From: Hirsutella rhossiliensis
Lineage: Eukaryota; Ascomycota; Sordariomycetes; Hypocreales; Ophiocordycipitaceae
Length of the DNA stretch: 64,000 bases
Direction: 5' to 3'
NCBI RefSeq assembly: GCF_020360975.1
Contig: NW_025408678.1
Coordinates: 1,054,001-1,118,000, forward strand
In this document: piece after piece, positions 46,960 through 57,649 of the stretch
Layout of the letters: each line of letters starts with the position of its first letter
How positions within the stretch are numbered: the first letter of the stretch is position 1
Translations under genes and position numbers: made by a program
Notes under the pieces: model-generated
Seen by the model: only the letters and a program-made list of their open reading frames with translations
The model's database searches: none
Told to the model about the DNA's origin: nothing

Positions 46960-49900
46960 CAGGGGCTTCGTAAGACCGTCGGCTTTCATCGATGCCGTTA
47001 GAACCCAACGGACGGAAATAAGTCCCCTTTAGACCTCTTAGCGTAACTAATACTAGTAGATATCGATATACCGTAGCCGGGTCGATAACTTACTGTTTTC
47101 CGTAAGAATTCGTATAGTTTGCGTGTTATCGTATTCTATAGCTAACGGGGACGGAATTTATAGTCGTAACGATATTAGTAGCCGGCTAAGGAAAATCGCT
47201 TCTTTTAACGCTTCTAAAAGAGCTAGTAGCTCTGCCTCCGTGCTTAATATAGTAACGGTAGCTTGTTTCGAAGCTCTCTAAGCAATGGTTCCTCTAAAAA
47301 GGGATATAATATACCCCTATAAGCTCTTTCTATCTAAGGAATTATCCGTAAAGGACGAATCGCTCGAATAAAGGAAGATTTCGGCAGCTTGTTTCCTTCC
47401 CTGCCCTCCTAGGCGTAGACTATATAATCTCGTTAAATAGAGATAAAGGATAGCTCTGTCTGCTGCTTCTTAATGCCTAGGGCTAGCATTCTAGTTATGC
47501 CTAGCTAGCCGGGAGACCGTAAAAGAGATATCCGGTCTAGTAGAAATAGCTGAAAAGAGCAGGGAGCCCACCTTCTATTAATATTAGTGTTTCTCTTGCT
47601 CCCTAGCTTAAAAGGACGGATTAGGTAAAAGCTCTTCGTCTAATATAAGCGTAGAGGGAAGCTTCTTATCGAGGGAATTAGGGAGGAATTTATAAGCGAC
47701 CTTATCGATATAGGCGTCTTAGGTAAGCTAGATTATCCGTTAGGACCTATTCCTAAGGATTTATATCCCTAGGAACTACTTTAGCTCCCCTAGCCTAGTT
47801 ATCTTATACCTTTATTGCAGGCCTCGTATAGCCTCCCTAGCAGCAGCTTCTTCCTCTTTCGGGTAGGCCTAGATAATATCGTCGACGTAGAAGAAGACCG
47901 TGATTTTACCCTTCTATATTATATACGGTTCCTAAGGGACTTTCGTAAAGCCTAGGGCTTCGAGGGAACCTATTAAATGCTATTGCTAAAGAAGGGGTGA
48001 TCTTCGTAGTCCGTATAGAGCTTTCCTGAGCCGTAGAACCTTTCCTAGCTATTAGAAACTAGGAGGAAGTCGTATATAGATAACTTCTTCTTCCTCGAGT
48101 AGGCAGTTAATAAAGGCGTTAACTATATCTATCTAATCGAGCTCGAGGTCGAATTCTGCTGCTATAGCTATAAGGGTCTAAAAAGACATCCTAGCTAGGG
48201 TAGTTACCCTAGTAGGTAAATCCCCTTTTTCCTATTAATTCCTATAGACAACTAGCCGGGCTTTATACTTTTAAAGGAAGCCGTGTTTATTAGTCTTATA
48301 AATAAAGACCTACTTATAGCTAAGGACCTATTTTCCTCTTGCTTTTTCCTTAAGGACCTCTTCGAAAGACCCTATCTCTTCGTATAAGGCTAGGTGGTCT
48401 TTCTAGGCCTAGAAAAACTAGTCTCTAAAAGGGTATCTTTCTAGCTGCTTCTGGTTTGCTGGTAGGTCCTAGAGGTCTCTTTTATATACCTTCCTTGCTA
48501 ATACTGGCTTGAAAAGCCGGCCTGCTATAAACGCTCCGTAGGAACCGTCTTCTATCGGCGTTAGGTAGAAGTCGGAAAAACGATCGAAATAGGGGAGAGG
48601 TTAGTCTTCTTTAGTATCCGTATCGGGCCCTATACCTTCCTTTGCTTCTCGAAGCAGGGACAAAAAGGCAGCCGGGTAATCCTTCGAGAGAGGTGCCTTT
48701 CCTACCCCCTTAGGGGTCGAGACGGGAAGACTAACTAAAAAAACTGCTTCTAGATCTTCTTCTTATTCCGTAAGAGGAGGCGTAGGGAGGTAGGCATATT
48801 CTAGCTCTACCGCTTTCCTATAGTCTCCTTCTTCGTCTAGATTATCTAATCTAGCAGCTTTCTCTTCTTCTTCTTCTTCGAAGTCGGCGTTATCCTCGAC
48901 TACTTCGACGTCGGTTTCTTCTTCCGTTTCCTCGTCTAGGACTTCTTCTTAAGACTGTTAGGAAGGGGGGATTTAAATCTTCTAAATTAGCTAACGTTAA
49001 GAGAGTAAAAGGGGCTATTAATCCCTCTTTCCGTTAAAGAAGCTAAATTCGTCGAAAATCATATCCCTAGTCGAAATAACCTTCCGTAGAAGAGGAATCT
49101 AGATCCGGAAGATATTCGTAGAATTATAACTAACGAGGTAACTAATAAAGGCTCTAGGATTAAGCTTTCTTTTCTTCTTCCTTTTTAGCTATGCATCGGC
49201 AGTTATTGCGTATGCCTTACAGCCGTAGGCACGAAGGTAGGCTAGCGAGGCCCTCTTCTTTATAAAGAGCTCGAGGGGGGATTTCCAGTCTATTCCTTAG
49301 GTAGTCCCTCTAGGGGTCCGGTTCCGAAGGTAATAGGCGGTCTCAACGACTTCCCTCTAAAGGTCGTATAGAAGCCTTGCAGTAAGTCTTATCGTACGGG
49401 CCCTTTTTATCATAGCACCCCCTAATCTTTCTACCCCTCCGTTCTAGGCCTAGGTATTCGGTGCTAACGGGAGGGGTAAAATGCCCCTTTTTCGAAGCTA
49501 ATTTAAGATATCCTTCGTAAATAGCTCTCCGTTAGACCGTATCTTTTTTACCTCGTAGCTAAAGTAGGATTTTATCTAGTTAACGAAGTCCCGGAGGGCA
49601 GACTAGTTATGCTTACTTAGGTAGGTCTATAAGAAATAGGGGAAAACCATCCCTAAAAAAGCGTCTATAAAAAACATTACCCTAACGAAGCTTTCCTAAT
49701 CCCTAGAGACGTCGGTCTAGTCGACCTAAATTTCCTTATATAGCTAGTCCGGCCGTAAAGGCGTTCGTCTAGAAATTCGTCTCCTAGTCTTTCCTTAGCC
49801 GCAGTGTTCGCATTCGATAGTCTTTAGGCCCCTTATTCGTACGCCTTATTGTTGGCCTAGCTTATGTAAAGCTAGGGGGCCCGGGTGACTAAGTCGTGCG

Positions 49901-50690
49901 TGCTAAAGAATGCCGTCTCCTTAGGCTGCTAGAAGAGGGTCCTTTATAGTAGACCTATTCCTCCTAGCAGGGAAAGCTAACTTCTCGAGAGGTTCCTTCC
50001 TAGGGATAGGTCGGAATTCGAGAATAAATTAACCGAATTTCTCCTCGATAAGCCTAATAGTCTAATTCTTCTAGACTAGCCTCGTAGGCTTAGACGTCGT
50101 ATCCTAGAAGATTCCTTCCTTTCGAAGAAGGCGGAAGGAAATTAGGCTCGTTAAAAATCGAGGGCAAAAAGCTACCCTTTTTCGTCGAAGAATTCATATA
50201 GACCTATTAAGTAATTTCATCGTAAAATTCACCCTTCCGTACCCCTCTATCCGTACGGTTAATTCCCCGGCAATAAGGTATTCCCTCTATGCCTTCTTAA
50301 AGGACCGGAATCGTAAGAGTATATTATAGATGTCGAGGGAAGCACCAGAGTTAAGGATAGCTGATTTTCGTAGGGGATAGTCGGAGGGTCCTAACGGTTG
50401 GTCTTGCTAATCTATAGGGAAGACGAATGCCGGATTTACTATACCAACGATTTTTCCTCGAATTTACGGCTCGAATAAGGGCAGCGGCGTTAGTTGCTAT
50501 TTCTTAGCAACCCGAATCTCGTCTATCTTCTTCTATAACGAGGGGTCCTCTTTAAGAGACTATTATATCGTTTCTTATAGCCTCTTTAAAGGGTTAAATC
50601 CTTTAGGTCGGTTTTCCTCGAAGACCTACTAGCATTATAATAATCGATAGCCTAGGGATTTATATACTAGGCAGCCGTTTTGTTGTCTAG
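46960..50690 (-). pseudogene. pol: Copia B pol (protease, integrase, RT, RNase H)
   Basis: Reverse-strand motifs: protease ILNSGAS at 50341-50365, in which the catalytic Asp is Asn. The gag-pre-integrase zinc region is at 49785-49870, with HPGPLALHKLG and CEHCGxGKTR. An integrase region with RTIRLTARLPY is near 49400. RT has an IDIVNAFINCLLEEE block (48095-48140) and the intact active site FYVDDIIW at 47866-47895. RNase H reads STEAELLALLEALKEAIFLSRLL at about 47195-47265. The domain order is Copia. A limited number of stops remain, nearly all where Gln or Trp is expected. Confidence 0.88.
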
Positions 50691-50699
50691 TCTTCTATT

Positions 50700-51760
50700 T
50701 CTTCGAGGAATCCTCGTCCCGATCTAGAAGGTCTGCTTAAAAACCCCCCCTTTTTACCCCTTATTGCTAATTTTAACGAAGAGGTTCGATTTCGACTAGT
50801 TCCCTGATTTTTCGACTAACGGACTAAAAGGTCTATTAGGGGACTAGTCGGGCCGGTCTAACTAACGGGACCGGGGCCGGGCCCGGAGCAAGATACGTAG
50901 CCGGGGCCGGGGCTAGGGCAGCTATTAAAGACGGTGTTAATGCTCTCGAGGGAGGAGGAGCCAAAGGAGCAACAGCCGCAGCAGCAGCAGCGGGAGCCGC
51001 AGCAATAGGGGCTGCAGCAGCTGCAGGGGCAGCAGGTCGAGCCGTCTAGGTCGAGTGCTGGCCACGAAGGAACAAGACTACTTACTATTGTACTCTAGCA
51101 GCCTCTTCGTCTAGTTCCCGGCTAGCCTCTCGAAAGATAGTCGAGTAACCGTTATTAATAGGCTTTATTAGCAGAGATATATCCCGTAGCTACTAGCCGG
51201 AAAGAGCTTTTATAAGGAAGTATTAGTTAGCTTCCTCGAGGATTTCTTCCTACTTAGCTAGCTATAAAGAAGCTAGTAGGTTCCTAGTAGAAAAGGCTCC
51301 TAGGTATGCCGTATAGGTCTTCCTAATACGGTTAGTTATATACCCTCTTAAGGGAGCTATCGAGGTCTCGAGCTTTAAAAGCTACTGCCTAGGAGTCTCT
51401 TCTTCTCGAAGAGTAATTAGCTTTACGGCACTAACGGATTCCGTTATCGCTATGCGTATAGTAGTTAGCAACTTCGTCTCGTAAAGGTATTCCTTACGGT
51501 AACTCTCGTAGTTACCTAAGGTAGCAGAAAAAGCTCTCTATTATGCAGAGGTTAGCTCGGAGAAGAAGGAAGCTCCCTCTATAAATTCCGTTGCCCTAGG
51601 ACGAAGAGGGGGCTCGAGAGGGTCCTACTTATTAGAGAAGACTAAATTATAGATAGTTCTATCTATACGAGCCCGTAGCTCCTTTACCTACTTATCCTAA
51701 TCTTAGGGCTCTATAAGAATCGTCCTACGGACCGTAGGGGTAGTAGAGTCGTTTTTCGTT
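50700..51760 (-). pseudogene. gag: Copia B gag
   Basis: A reverse-strand frame starting near 51745 and running leftward for about 230 codons with few stops. It begins TITKND and contains a helical region rich in Glu, Ala and Leu (51130-51600). It then enters an Ala/Pro-rich stretch of GCA/GCC codons (50880-51040). A knuckle near 50700-50800 was not confirmed. Because the Ala/Pro stretch is rich in CA and TG it shows how lightly this copy was mutated. Confidence 0.75.
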
Positions 51761-51878
51761 ATCGTTGCGGAAGAGGGGGGGCAGAAAAGTCGGTTAAAAA
51801 TCGGCTTTTCTAGTAAGAGGGGTAAAAGGATATAAGAAGGTGCCTTTTACAGCAGCCGGAAGGTATAGGAATACTATT

Positions 51879-51895
51879 CCTCCCGGGCTTATAAC
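51879..51895 (-). other. Copia B primer-binding site
   Basis: In sense GTTATAAGCCCGGGAGG directly after the 5' LTR. The same 17 bases follow the TRIM1 LTR. It pairs with the anticodon arm of an initiator-like tRNA, with a U:A/C:G uncertainty at the wobble-side base. Confidence 0.72.
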
Positions 51896-52381
51896 TCTCG
51901 CGAAGAGAGATGCGAGAAGTGCATAAAAATGCACGAAGGTGAAATTAGAAGTAAGGGGTCGGACAGGCAGGGCAGAGGGATTTGCTTCTTGCGGGGGCAG
52001 CAATAAAGGTAGGGGAGTGATTGTTGTATTGCCTTAATTGTCCTTCTTTCCTCTATCTAACGCCCCTCTTTATACCCGTCTAGCATCTCAATTGACAAAG
52101 AAGATCCTGCTTAAAGAAGCTACTAATGTCCTTTTAACTACCGAGCTTTTTGCCGGGTTTTCCCCTCTTTTCCAGCCGTTGCCGGCATATCCGTCTTATC
52201 TCTCGCTACCTCTATAGGAAGCCATCGCTACTTCTGCTTCCCCTTATGCCCCTACCCTCTTTTCTATACCTCTTTTCAGCTCCTTCTTCCTTCTTCTATA
52301 CCGGGTGTTTTTTAGCTTCCTTAGTCCCTCTTACTAAGGGATATCTCCGAGAACTGCGAAATCAGGCCACGCTTCGCGATA
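51896..52381 (-). repeat. Copia B 5' LTR (486 bp)
   Basis: Same edges and length as the 3' LTR. The plus-strand open stretch 52150-52464 runs through it into Gypsy sequence and is not a gene. Confidence 0.9.
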
Positions 52382-52386
52382 ATATT

Positions 52387-52990
52387 AGCTACTACCTAGC
52401 CTTCCTCTTACTTTACTTATTATATAGTTCTTATAAAAATAAAGGTAAGGACTTCTTATACTAAGTATAAAGCTTATATACTTAGTTATATACTTATAGA
52501 ACTATTATTATAGCGGACCTACTATTATATAGGCCTAAACTATAGCTTTTTTTAATATAAAACTAAGTATAACTCTATATATAATAACTAGGGTTTTCTA
52601 AGGATTAAGGGAAACTTTAGTTAAGGGATTATATAAGCTATAATAAGCTTATAATAACCGTCGACCTTTATAGCTAGCTATATAATACCCTTAATTACTA
52701 TACCCTTTATCGCGCTTAAGGCGCCCTTTACTTACCTTAGGGCGATCTTTTTTACTAGTACTTATATCTCTTATATAAGCGCCTCGTTAACTATAGTATA
52801 GTACTAGTAGCCCTTATCTATAAGGGCGGTAATAAGTAAGGAGTTATTAATTATTACTTATATTAAAGTAAGCTCCTCTTTTATATAGGCGGATAATTCC
52901 TCTTACTCTTTTACTAGTATTAGTAATTAAGGCTCTAGAGCTTATCTTTACTTTAGAGCTACTCTTTTTCCTTTAAGCTTAAGGGGGCGG
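52387..52990 (-). pseudogene. pol: Gypsy G2b pol, right part (protease region)
   Basis: The continuation of G2b pol after Copia B; aligned with copy a 27080-27690. The protease active site was not recognised. Confidence 0.55.
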
Positions 52991-52999
52991 AGTCCTCTT

Positions 53000-54110
53000 T
53001 ATCGTTTAAGGTAAGGAGCGGTTCTATCTTTATTACTTAAACCGCTATAGGCTACTTAGCTAAAAAGAAAGGGCATTTTAATATAAAGTATATAGACGCG
53101 CTATAATATAAGTAGCGGCTATTAGCCTTCTTCTTTTTAATTTCCTTACTTATTCCTTACTTCGCCCGCTACTTAAAGTATAAGGTAGTATATAGGGTAG
53201 TTAATAGCGTCTTCTTACTATATTTAGCCCGGTTTATATAGGTAGCCGATATTAAGGTATCTATATCTATATTAATAGCCGGTTATTTATCTTATAAAGG
53301 GGCGGTAATCCTATCGCCGCTATATAGTATACGCTTATAAAGCTTTTAGAAATATAGCGTTTACTTATAGCCTTATATTACCTTTATTAACTAGCTTATA
53401 TATTCGCTATAGTTAGTAAGTATAATTATAAGGATAAGTAGCTTTTATAGGGCTAGTATAATTAAATTCTATAGCTATATAAGCTTCGCGCTATCTTCCT
53501 ATACTATAGTCCCTACTACTTATAAGAGTATCTCTTTAAAATTAAAAAGGAATTCGCTAAAGGTTTATTTATCTCTTTACTTAAGGGTTTATAGCCTATC
53601 TTACGCCTTCTCCTACTCTTATATATTACCGAATATATATATAAGGTATTAAAAGAAGTCTTATACGTCGCCTTTACCTCTAGGGCCGCCCTTATATTAG
53701 AATCTAAAGATCTACTATATCTAAGGCTCTAGTAGTATATAAAGGAGCGAATACTATACTATATAGTAAAAGCTATTTAGGCCTTATTTCTTATTAGTTA
53801 TAAACTTCGTCTATAGCTAGCTAAGAAAGAAGTAAAAGGACTTTAGATTACTATCTTAATTTAGCTAAGGGAGCGGCTTCTATATTAGTAGTATTACCGC
53901 TATAACTAGCGTTATAGAGGTTATAGGGGTTAAAGCTAGTTTTATAGACGGCTCCCTTAGTATAGTAAGAACCTTATCCTTCTCGCTAGCTATCGCGCTT
54001 TTAATCGCTTTTAGGATAGCTACGATACTTCTTATCTATCTAAAGAGGGGTAGAGTACTTTCTTAAAAAGAAAGCACCCTCTCTAAAAAGATATCTATTA
54101 GATTTATTAG
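53000..54110 (-). pseudogene. gag: Gypsy G2b gag
   Basis: Homologous to copy a 27650-28790, with the zinc-knuckle position near 53060-53110 more damaged than in copy a. Broken. Confidence 0.6.
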
Positions 54111-54124
54111 TTAATAGCTTATAC

Positions 54125-54310
54125 TATTATAGAGTAAGTAGATATATATATATAAGTACCGTCTATAAGATAATATTAATAAGCTATATAGAGCTCTTTT
54201 ATATATAGCTAGCCTATATATATATATATAGGATCTAGCCCTCTATATATAACTATATAGCTTAGGCTATAGCTTAAGCCTATAACTTATAATAATTAAA
54301 GACTTTTATA
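54125..54310 (-). repeat. G2b 5' LTR (186 bp)
   Basis: Same edges as the other three G2 LTRs, with RIP-type differences. Confidence 0.85.
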
Positions 54311-54600
54311 AATATATACTTATAAAGCTATAAGCTTTTCCTTATAAGATAGTTATCTTATATTTATAAGTAGTAATATCTTTAATATAGTTATAACGCT
54401 ATTTATAGTAAGGGTCTATTTTAAGGATATATCTCCTTATTCTTTATCTCTTAAATAAATACTTAATATATATAATAAAGAGGCCTTAACTAGTTAATTA
54501 CTATATCGCGCTATAAGAGCATTATATAGTTTTCTTTAAGTAGCTATCTATACTAAGTATTATAAGCTATGCTTATAAAAGGCTAAGGTTATACTATAGC
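54311..54600 (-). pseudogene. gag: Gypsy G3 gag, N-terminal part
   Basis: A reverse-strand frame rich in Lys, Tyr and Ile that joins in frame to 40956 when D is removed (KAYSFISIY followed by IKELKEIKRL). The upstream limit is uncertain. Confidence 0.5.
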
Positions 54601-55199
54601 GACCGTACTAAAGTTAGGCCGAAGTAGACCTATATATAAGTAGAGCTCGACTTAAACTTAGGCTAAATAGCACTTAAATATAGGTCGAGCTAGGGACTAA
54701 GGAAGATAAATAACTATCGCGACTAAGATATAGTTTTCCTCCTTTCTCCTTAGCTTTAAATAAATAATTATTTAGCCCTATACTACTATACTAAGTATAC
54801 GCCGGCCCTTAATATATCTAAAGCTCCTTTTAAATAAGGCTATAAAGCTTAGAAAGAGATTAAACTAAAAGGATATAATATAGATATCTTAATAACCTAG
54901 AGGAGGGGGAATAGGCCTAAAGATAGTAAGGAGTAGTAATAGGAGGGCTAGACGCCTAGCTAATAATAAAGTAAGTAATACTCTTACTATAAGTAGGAGA
55001 GTTAAAGATAAGGTATTAAGTAATATAAAGCTAACTATAGATATAGGAACTAATTAGCTAGATTAAGAGGGTATACTAAAGGATAGATAAACCGATATAA
55101 ATAGGTATATAGGAGGGGGCTAGGGGTAAGGTAGGTAGTTTAATACCGCCCTTAAGAGCGATAGGGGGGGCAGCGACGCTTATAACTAAAAAGGAGATA
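54601..55199. other. Unresolved junction between G3 and element F
   Basis: This should contain the 5' LTR of G3 and the 5' LTR or leader of element F. I see short inverted words (GAGCTCGAC near 54645 and GTCGAGCT near 54685) and purine-rich sequence from 54900 on, but no second LTR copy to define edges. No gene can be supported. Confidence 0.3.
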
Positions 55200-56319
55200 G
55201 TAAGAAAGAATAGCTATAAGAAGCTTCTCCTAAGCCTAGGAAAATTTAATAGATAATAATAGTACTATACCTTATAGGCACGATATATATAGGAGAAGTA
55301 TAAGATTAATAAAGAATTCTACTTAAGCTTAAGGGAAATCTTTTACTTTATCTATAACTACTTAGACGCTAGGCTATAATAAACGGTTGCTATATACTAT
55401 AAAATAAGAGTAGAGAGGGGCTATAATTAAAAGGAATTCCTAAAGTACTTTAACTTAATCTACCTTAACATAGATATCTATTTATATATAGCGGCGGCGA
55501 TTTAAATAATAAAATAAAGGGAAAGTTAAATATTTATAGCGTTCCTTTTAAAGTTTAAGTAAAGACTCTTTAAGGCTAGAAGCGGGTCTTAGCTATATAA
55601 CGTTTAGATTATCTTCTTAGAGGGGGCTCTAAGAATCTAGCTCTATAAAGCATTAGCTATAGTCGACCTCCCTATATTAAGATTTACTACTTATATTAAT
55701 TAGGTAGCGTAAATAGCGGCTAAGCTAGAAAGGGTTTAGTAAATAAGATAACCCCCTTTAAACTAAAGGAGACTAGTAGATATATACCCCTAAGAAAGGA
55801 AAGATAAAAATAGGAATACCTTAATAATTAGTATTAACGCCTTAAATAAATAAAGGGAATAGTAAAGCTAGCTAAAGAATTAAACGTACTTTAACTATAA
55901 AGGTAGAGGATATATCGCGCTTTATTATAAGAAGAGGAGATAGGAACCTTAGAAGGTAAGCGTAATAAAGGAAAAGAGGGACGCTAAGGATAATAATAAC
56001 TTAGAAAAAAGGGAACCTTAGCGTAAAGTTAAGCGCTAAGGGTAAAAGAGAAATAGTAAGAAGCTTAGAAGTTAATAAGGGACTATCTTATACTAAGCCT
56101 AATAACGCTAAGGGTTAGTATTAATATGAAGAAAGGACTTAACGCGCTTATAAATACTAGCTATAATTATTATATTATAGTAAGTAAGAGGGTAGTAAAG
56201 AAGCTATAGATACCTCTCGCTAATAAAAAGAGAAGATAACTAAGGCCGTTCTTAAAAGATACTCTAGCCTTATAAATAAAAGGAATTATAGTATTTAAGA
56301 TAGATATTAATAGCTATAT
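55200..56319 (+). pseudogene. gag: Gag of a plus-strand retroelement (F) with zinc knuckle
   Basis: A plus-strand frame starting near 55200 with a capsid-like helical region: KYKINKEFYLSLREIFYF at about 55300-55350 and KEFLKYFNLIYLNID near 55432-55476. At 55888-55935 the frame reads F-N-Y-K-G-R-G-Y-I-A-L-Y-Y-K-K; with Tyr restored to Cys or His this is a CCHC knuckle. A Lys/Arg-rich tail and a possible start of protease follow. Gypsy G4 is inserted at 56320, so the pol of F should resume beyond the window. It differs from the G4 gag. Confidence 0.65.
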
Positions 56320-56774
56320 TATAACGACCGGTATTATTCCTAAGGGATAAACCTATCGAGGGGTTTATATTAGTAGATATAATAGGGCGTGGTCTAAGTA
56401 ATAATAAGTATATTACGTTAGTAATAAGTTAGAGGTCGTAGACCGTAGACTATAACTAGGTAATTAGAATTAGAAATAGAATTATAATAAAGATCTATAT
56501 TAAAAACTAGAGACCTATCTATTTAAAGGAGTAAAAGTAAGTAGCTATATATACTTATAAAGACTATCCTTAGATTATAGGCCTAGCTATAATCCCTAAC
56601 GTTAGATCGTATAAAGTATAGTAATCCTATTAATCTTAGATTACTTAGATCTCTACGATCCCCTTAATCCTATATCTATTAAATAGTTATACTAACTATT
56701 TATCTATTAAACCGTGTTATATACTTAACGCGGTCGACCGTTAGCGGCCTAGTAGCTATAGTCGTAATATAATA
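56320..56774 (-). repeat. G4 3' LTR (455 bp)
   Basis: Plus-strand edges TATAACGACCGG and GTCGTAATATAATA. The left edge was fixed against 63721. The right edge is inferred from the adjacent polypurine tract. Confidence 0.75.
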
Positions 56775-56788
56775 TCTCCCCTCCTTTT
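56775..56788 (-). other. G4 polypurine tract
   Basis: AAAAGGAGGGGAGA on the minus strand, next to the 3' LTR. Confidence 0.7.
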
Positions 56789-56827
56789 AGTCTTATCCGT
56801 AAGACTTACTATAGCTGCCTTAGCCGC

Positions 56828-56839
56828 TATATATAAATA
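56828..56839 (+). promoter_or_regulatory. TATA box before the G4 antisense ORF
   Basis: TATATATAAATA on the plus strand, about 80 bp upstream of the putative start. It matches the arrangement in G2. Confidence 0.5.
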
Positions 56840-56911
56840 TACCCTTATTACGTTATATATAAGTATATCGTTCCTTATTTCTTTATCTTTTCGGAATATA
56901 CTACTAATAGT

Positions 56912-57635
56912 ATATCTAGTTATATACTAAAAAATCGTTCCCGAAAAGCCTCTAAGCGCGCTACTCTTACTAAATATATTAACTTAAGTAAAGATCCTAC
57001 TAATATACCGTGTACTCGATACTTTAAGGTAAAGAAGACGAATTATTAAATAGCCGAAAATTCTTCGCGCTATAATAATTATATTACTAGTAGTCGTCCT
57101 TATTATAATAGTATTTTAGTAGCTTCTTCTTATAGGTATCTTTTAATTCTTTCTATATATAGAAGCTAACGTATTTCTTTTAGTAACTAAATTATTAGCG
57201 GAGTAGTATAGGCTATATTCTAAAGAGGAGGAAGCTAAGGAAGCCTTATTAGAGCTTTAGGTATAGCTTACGAACCTTTAGTCGTAAATATCTATCGCCG
57301 TTAATCGTTTAGCTCGTATTTAAAAGATTCGGAATTATATAAAGGAAAAGAGTTCTAAGTTATTTCGTTATAATATCTAAGAAGTAGATACTAAGGATAG
57401 CGTTTTACCTACGCTTAATACGTATAAGTATTAAGTAGTAAATAATTTATAATCGTTAGGCGTTCCTAATAAGGCGAATTAGTCCTCGTTTAATATTAGC
57501 GAGGAGTTTATAGATCTTAGTCCTTTAATCCCTCCTAAACCTTTTAGTAAAATTATCGAAGTAGAGAACTATAGTAGGTTAAGTACTTAAGTAGTTCCTA
57601 GGTATTTTCCTCTAGTCTATATCCCTTCTACTTAA
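56912..57635 (+). pseudogene. Antisense cysteine-cluster and coiled-coil ORF of Gypsy G4
   Basis: A plus-strand ORF between the integrase end and the 3' LTR, opposite to gag-pol. It is the clearest of the antisense ORFs. The N-terminus is basic (RSRKASKRATLTKY). At about 57007-57095 the frame reads IPCTRYFKVKKTNY and then SRYNNYITSSRPYY. With TAT read back to TGT this gives CxxC...C and CxxC...C, a zinc-cluster-like arrangement. The frame changes by one near 57130. A coiled-coil block follows (SKEEEAKEALLEL from about 57218), and it ends with a Pro-rich tail and a TAA at 57633. The class resembles hypothetical proteins common in fungal genomes; I know no assigned function. ATA at 56912 is the likely mutated start. 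Confidence 0.68.
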
Positions 57636-57649
57636 TAAGGTATTCTTAT

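Larger units (their letters stand above)
46047..52381 (-). mobile_element. Ty1/Copia element, copy B (6,335 bp), the youngest element
   Basis: A complete Copia element with two 486-bp LTRs (46047-46532 and 51896-52381) and the 5-bp duplication ATATT (46042-46046 and 52382-52386). The empty site is visible in copy a of G2 near 27070-27090, which confirms the duplication. The minus-strand order is gag, protease, integrase, RT, RNase H. It keeps many CA and TG dinucleotides and far fewer stops than copy A, so it is the least mutated full-length element here. It is still dead: the protease Asp has become Asn and Gln/Trp stops remain. Confidence 0.93.
40957..54310 (-). mobile_element. Ty3/Gypsy element D, family G2 copy b, carrying Copia B
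   Basis: A second G2 element, inserted in the gag of G3. Its LTRs are 186 bp (40957-41142 and 54125-54310). Without Copia B and its 5-bp duplication it is about 7,014 bp, close to copy a (6,953 bp). It has the same order on the minus strand: gag, protease, RT, RNase H, integrase, antisense ORF, 3' LTR. The flanks are AATAG and AATAT, a near match for a 5-bp duplication. A 30-bp tandem duplication at 44400-44459 is absent from copy a. Confidence 0.88.
18752..54600 (-). mobile_element. Ty3/Gypsy element G3, split by four insertions
   Basis: After removing C (22052-29004), TRIM1 (30040-30432), the LINE (31274-38629), D (40957-54310) and their target duplications, about 7.8 kb remain. That remainder reads as one minus-strand Gypsy element: gag (54600 to 40300), protease and RT (to 38647), RNase H (31273-30433), integrase (30039-29005 and 22051-20600), then an antisense ORF (19086-20591). 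Frames continue across the insertion points, for example gag across D. The LTRs were not resolved. The 3' one should lie in 18752-19085 and the 5' one near 54560-55000, where only weak similarity is visible. The right boundary is an estimate. Confidence 0.7.

Noticed and set aside
51794..52464. Open frames 51794-52003 (-) and 52150-52464 (+)
   Set aside because: Both span LTR edges; the second crosses the LTR boundary into Gypsy DNA and cannot be a gene of either element.
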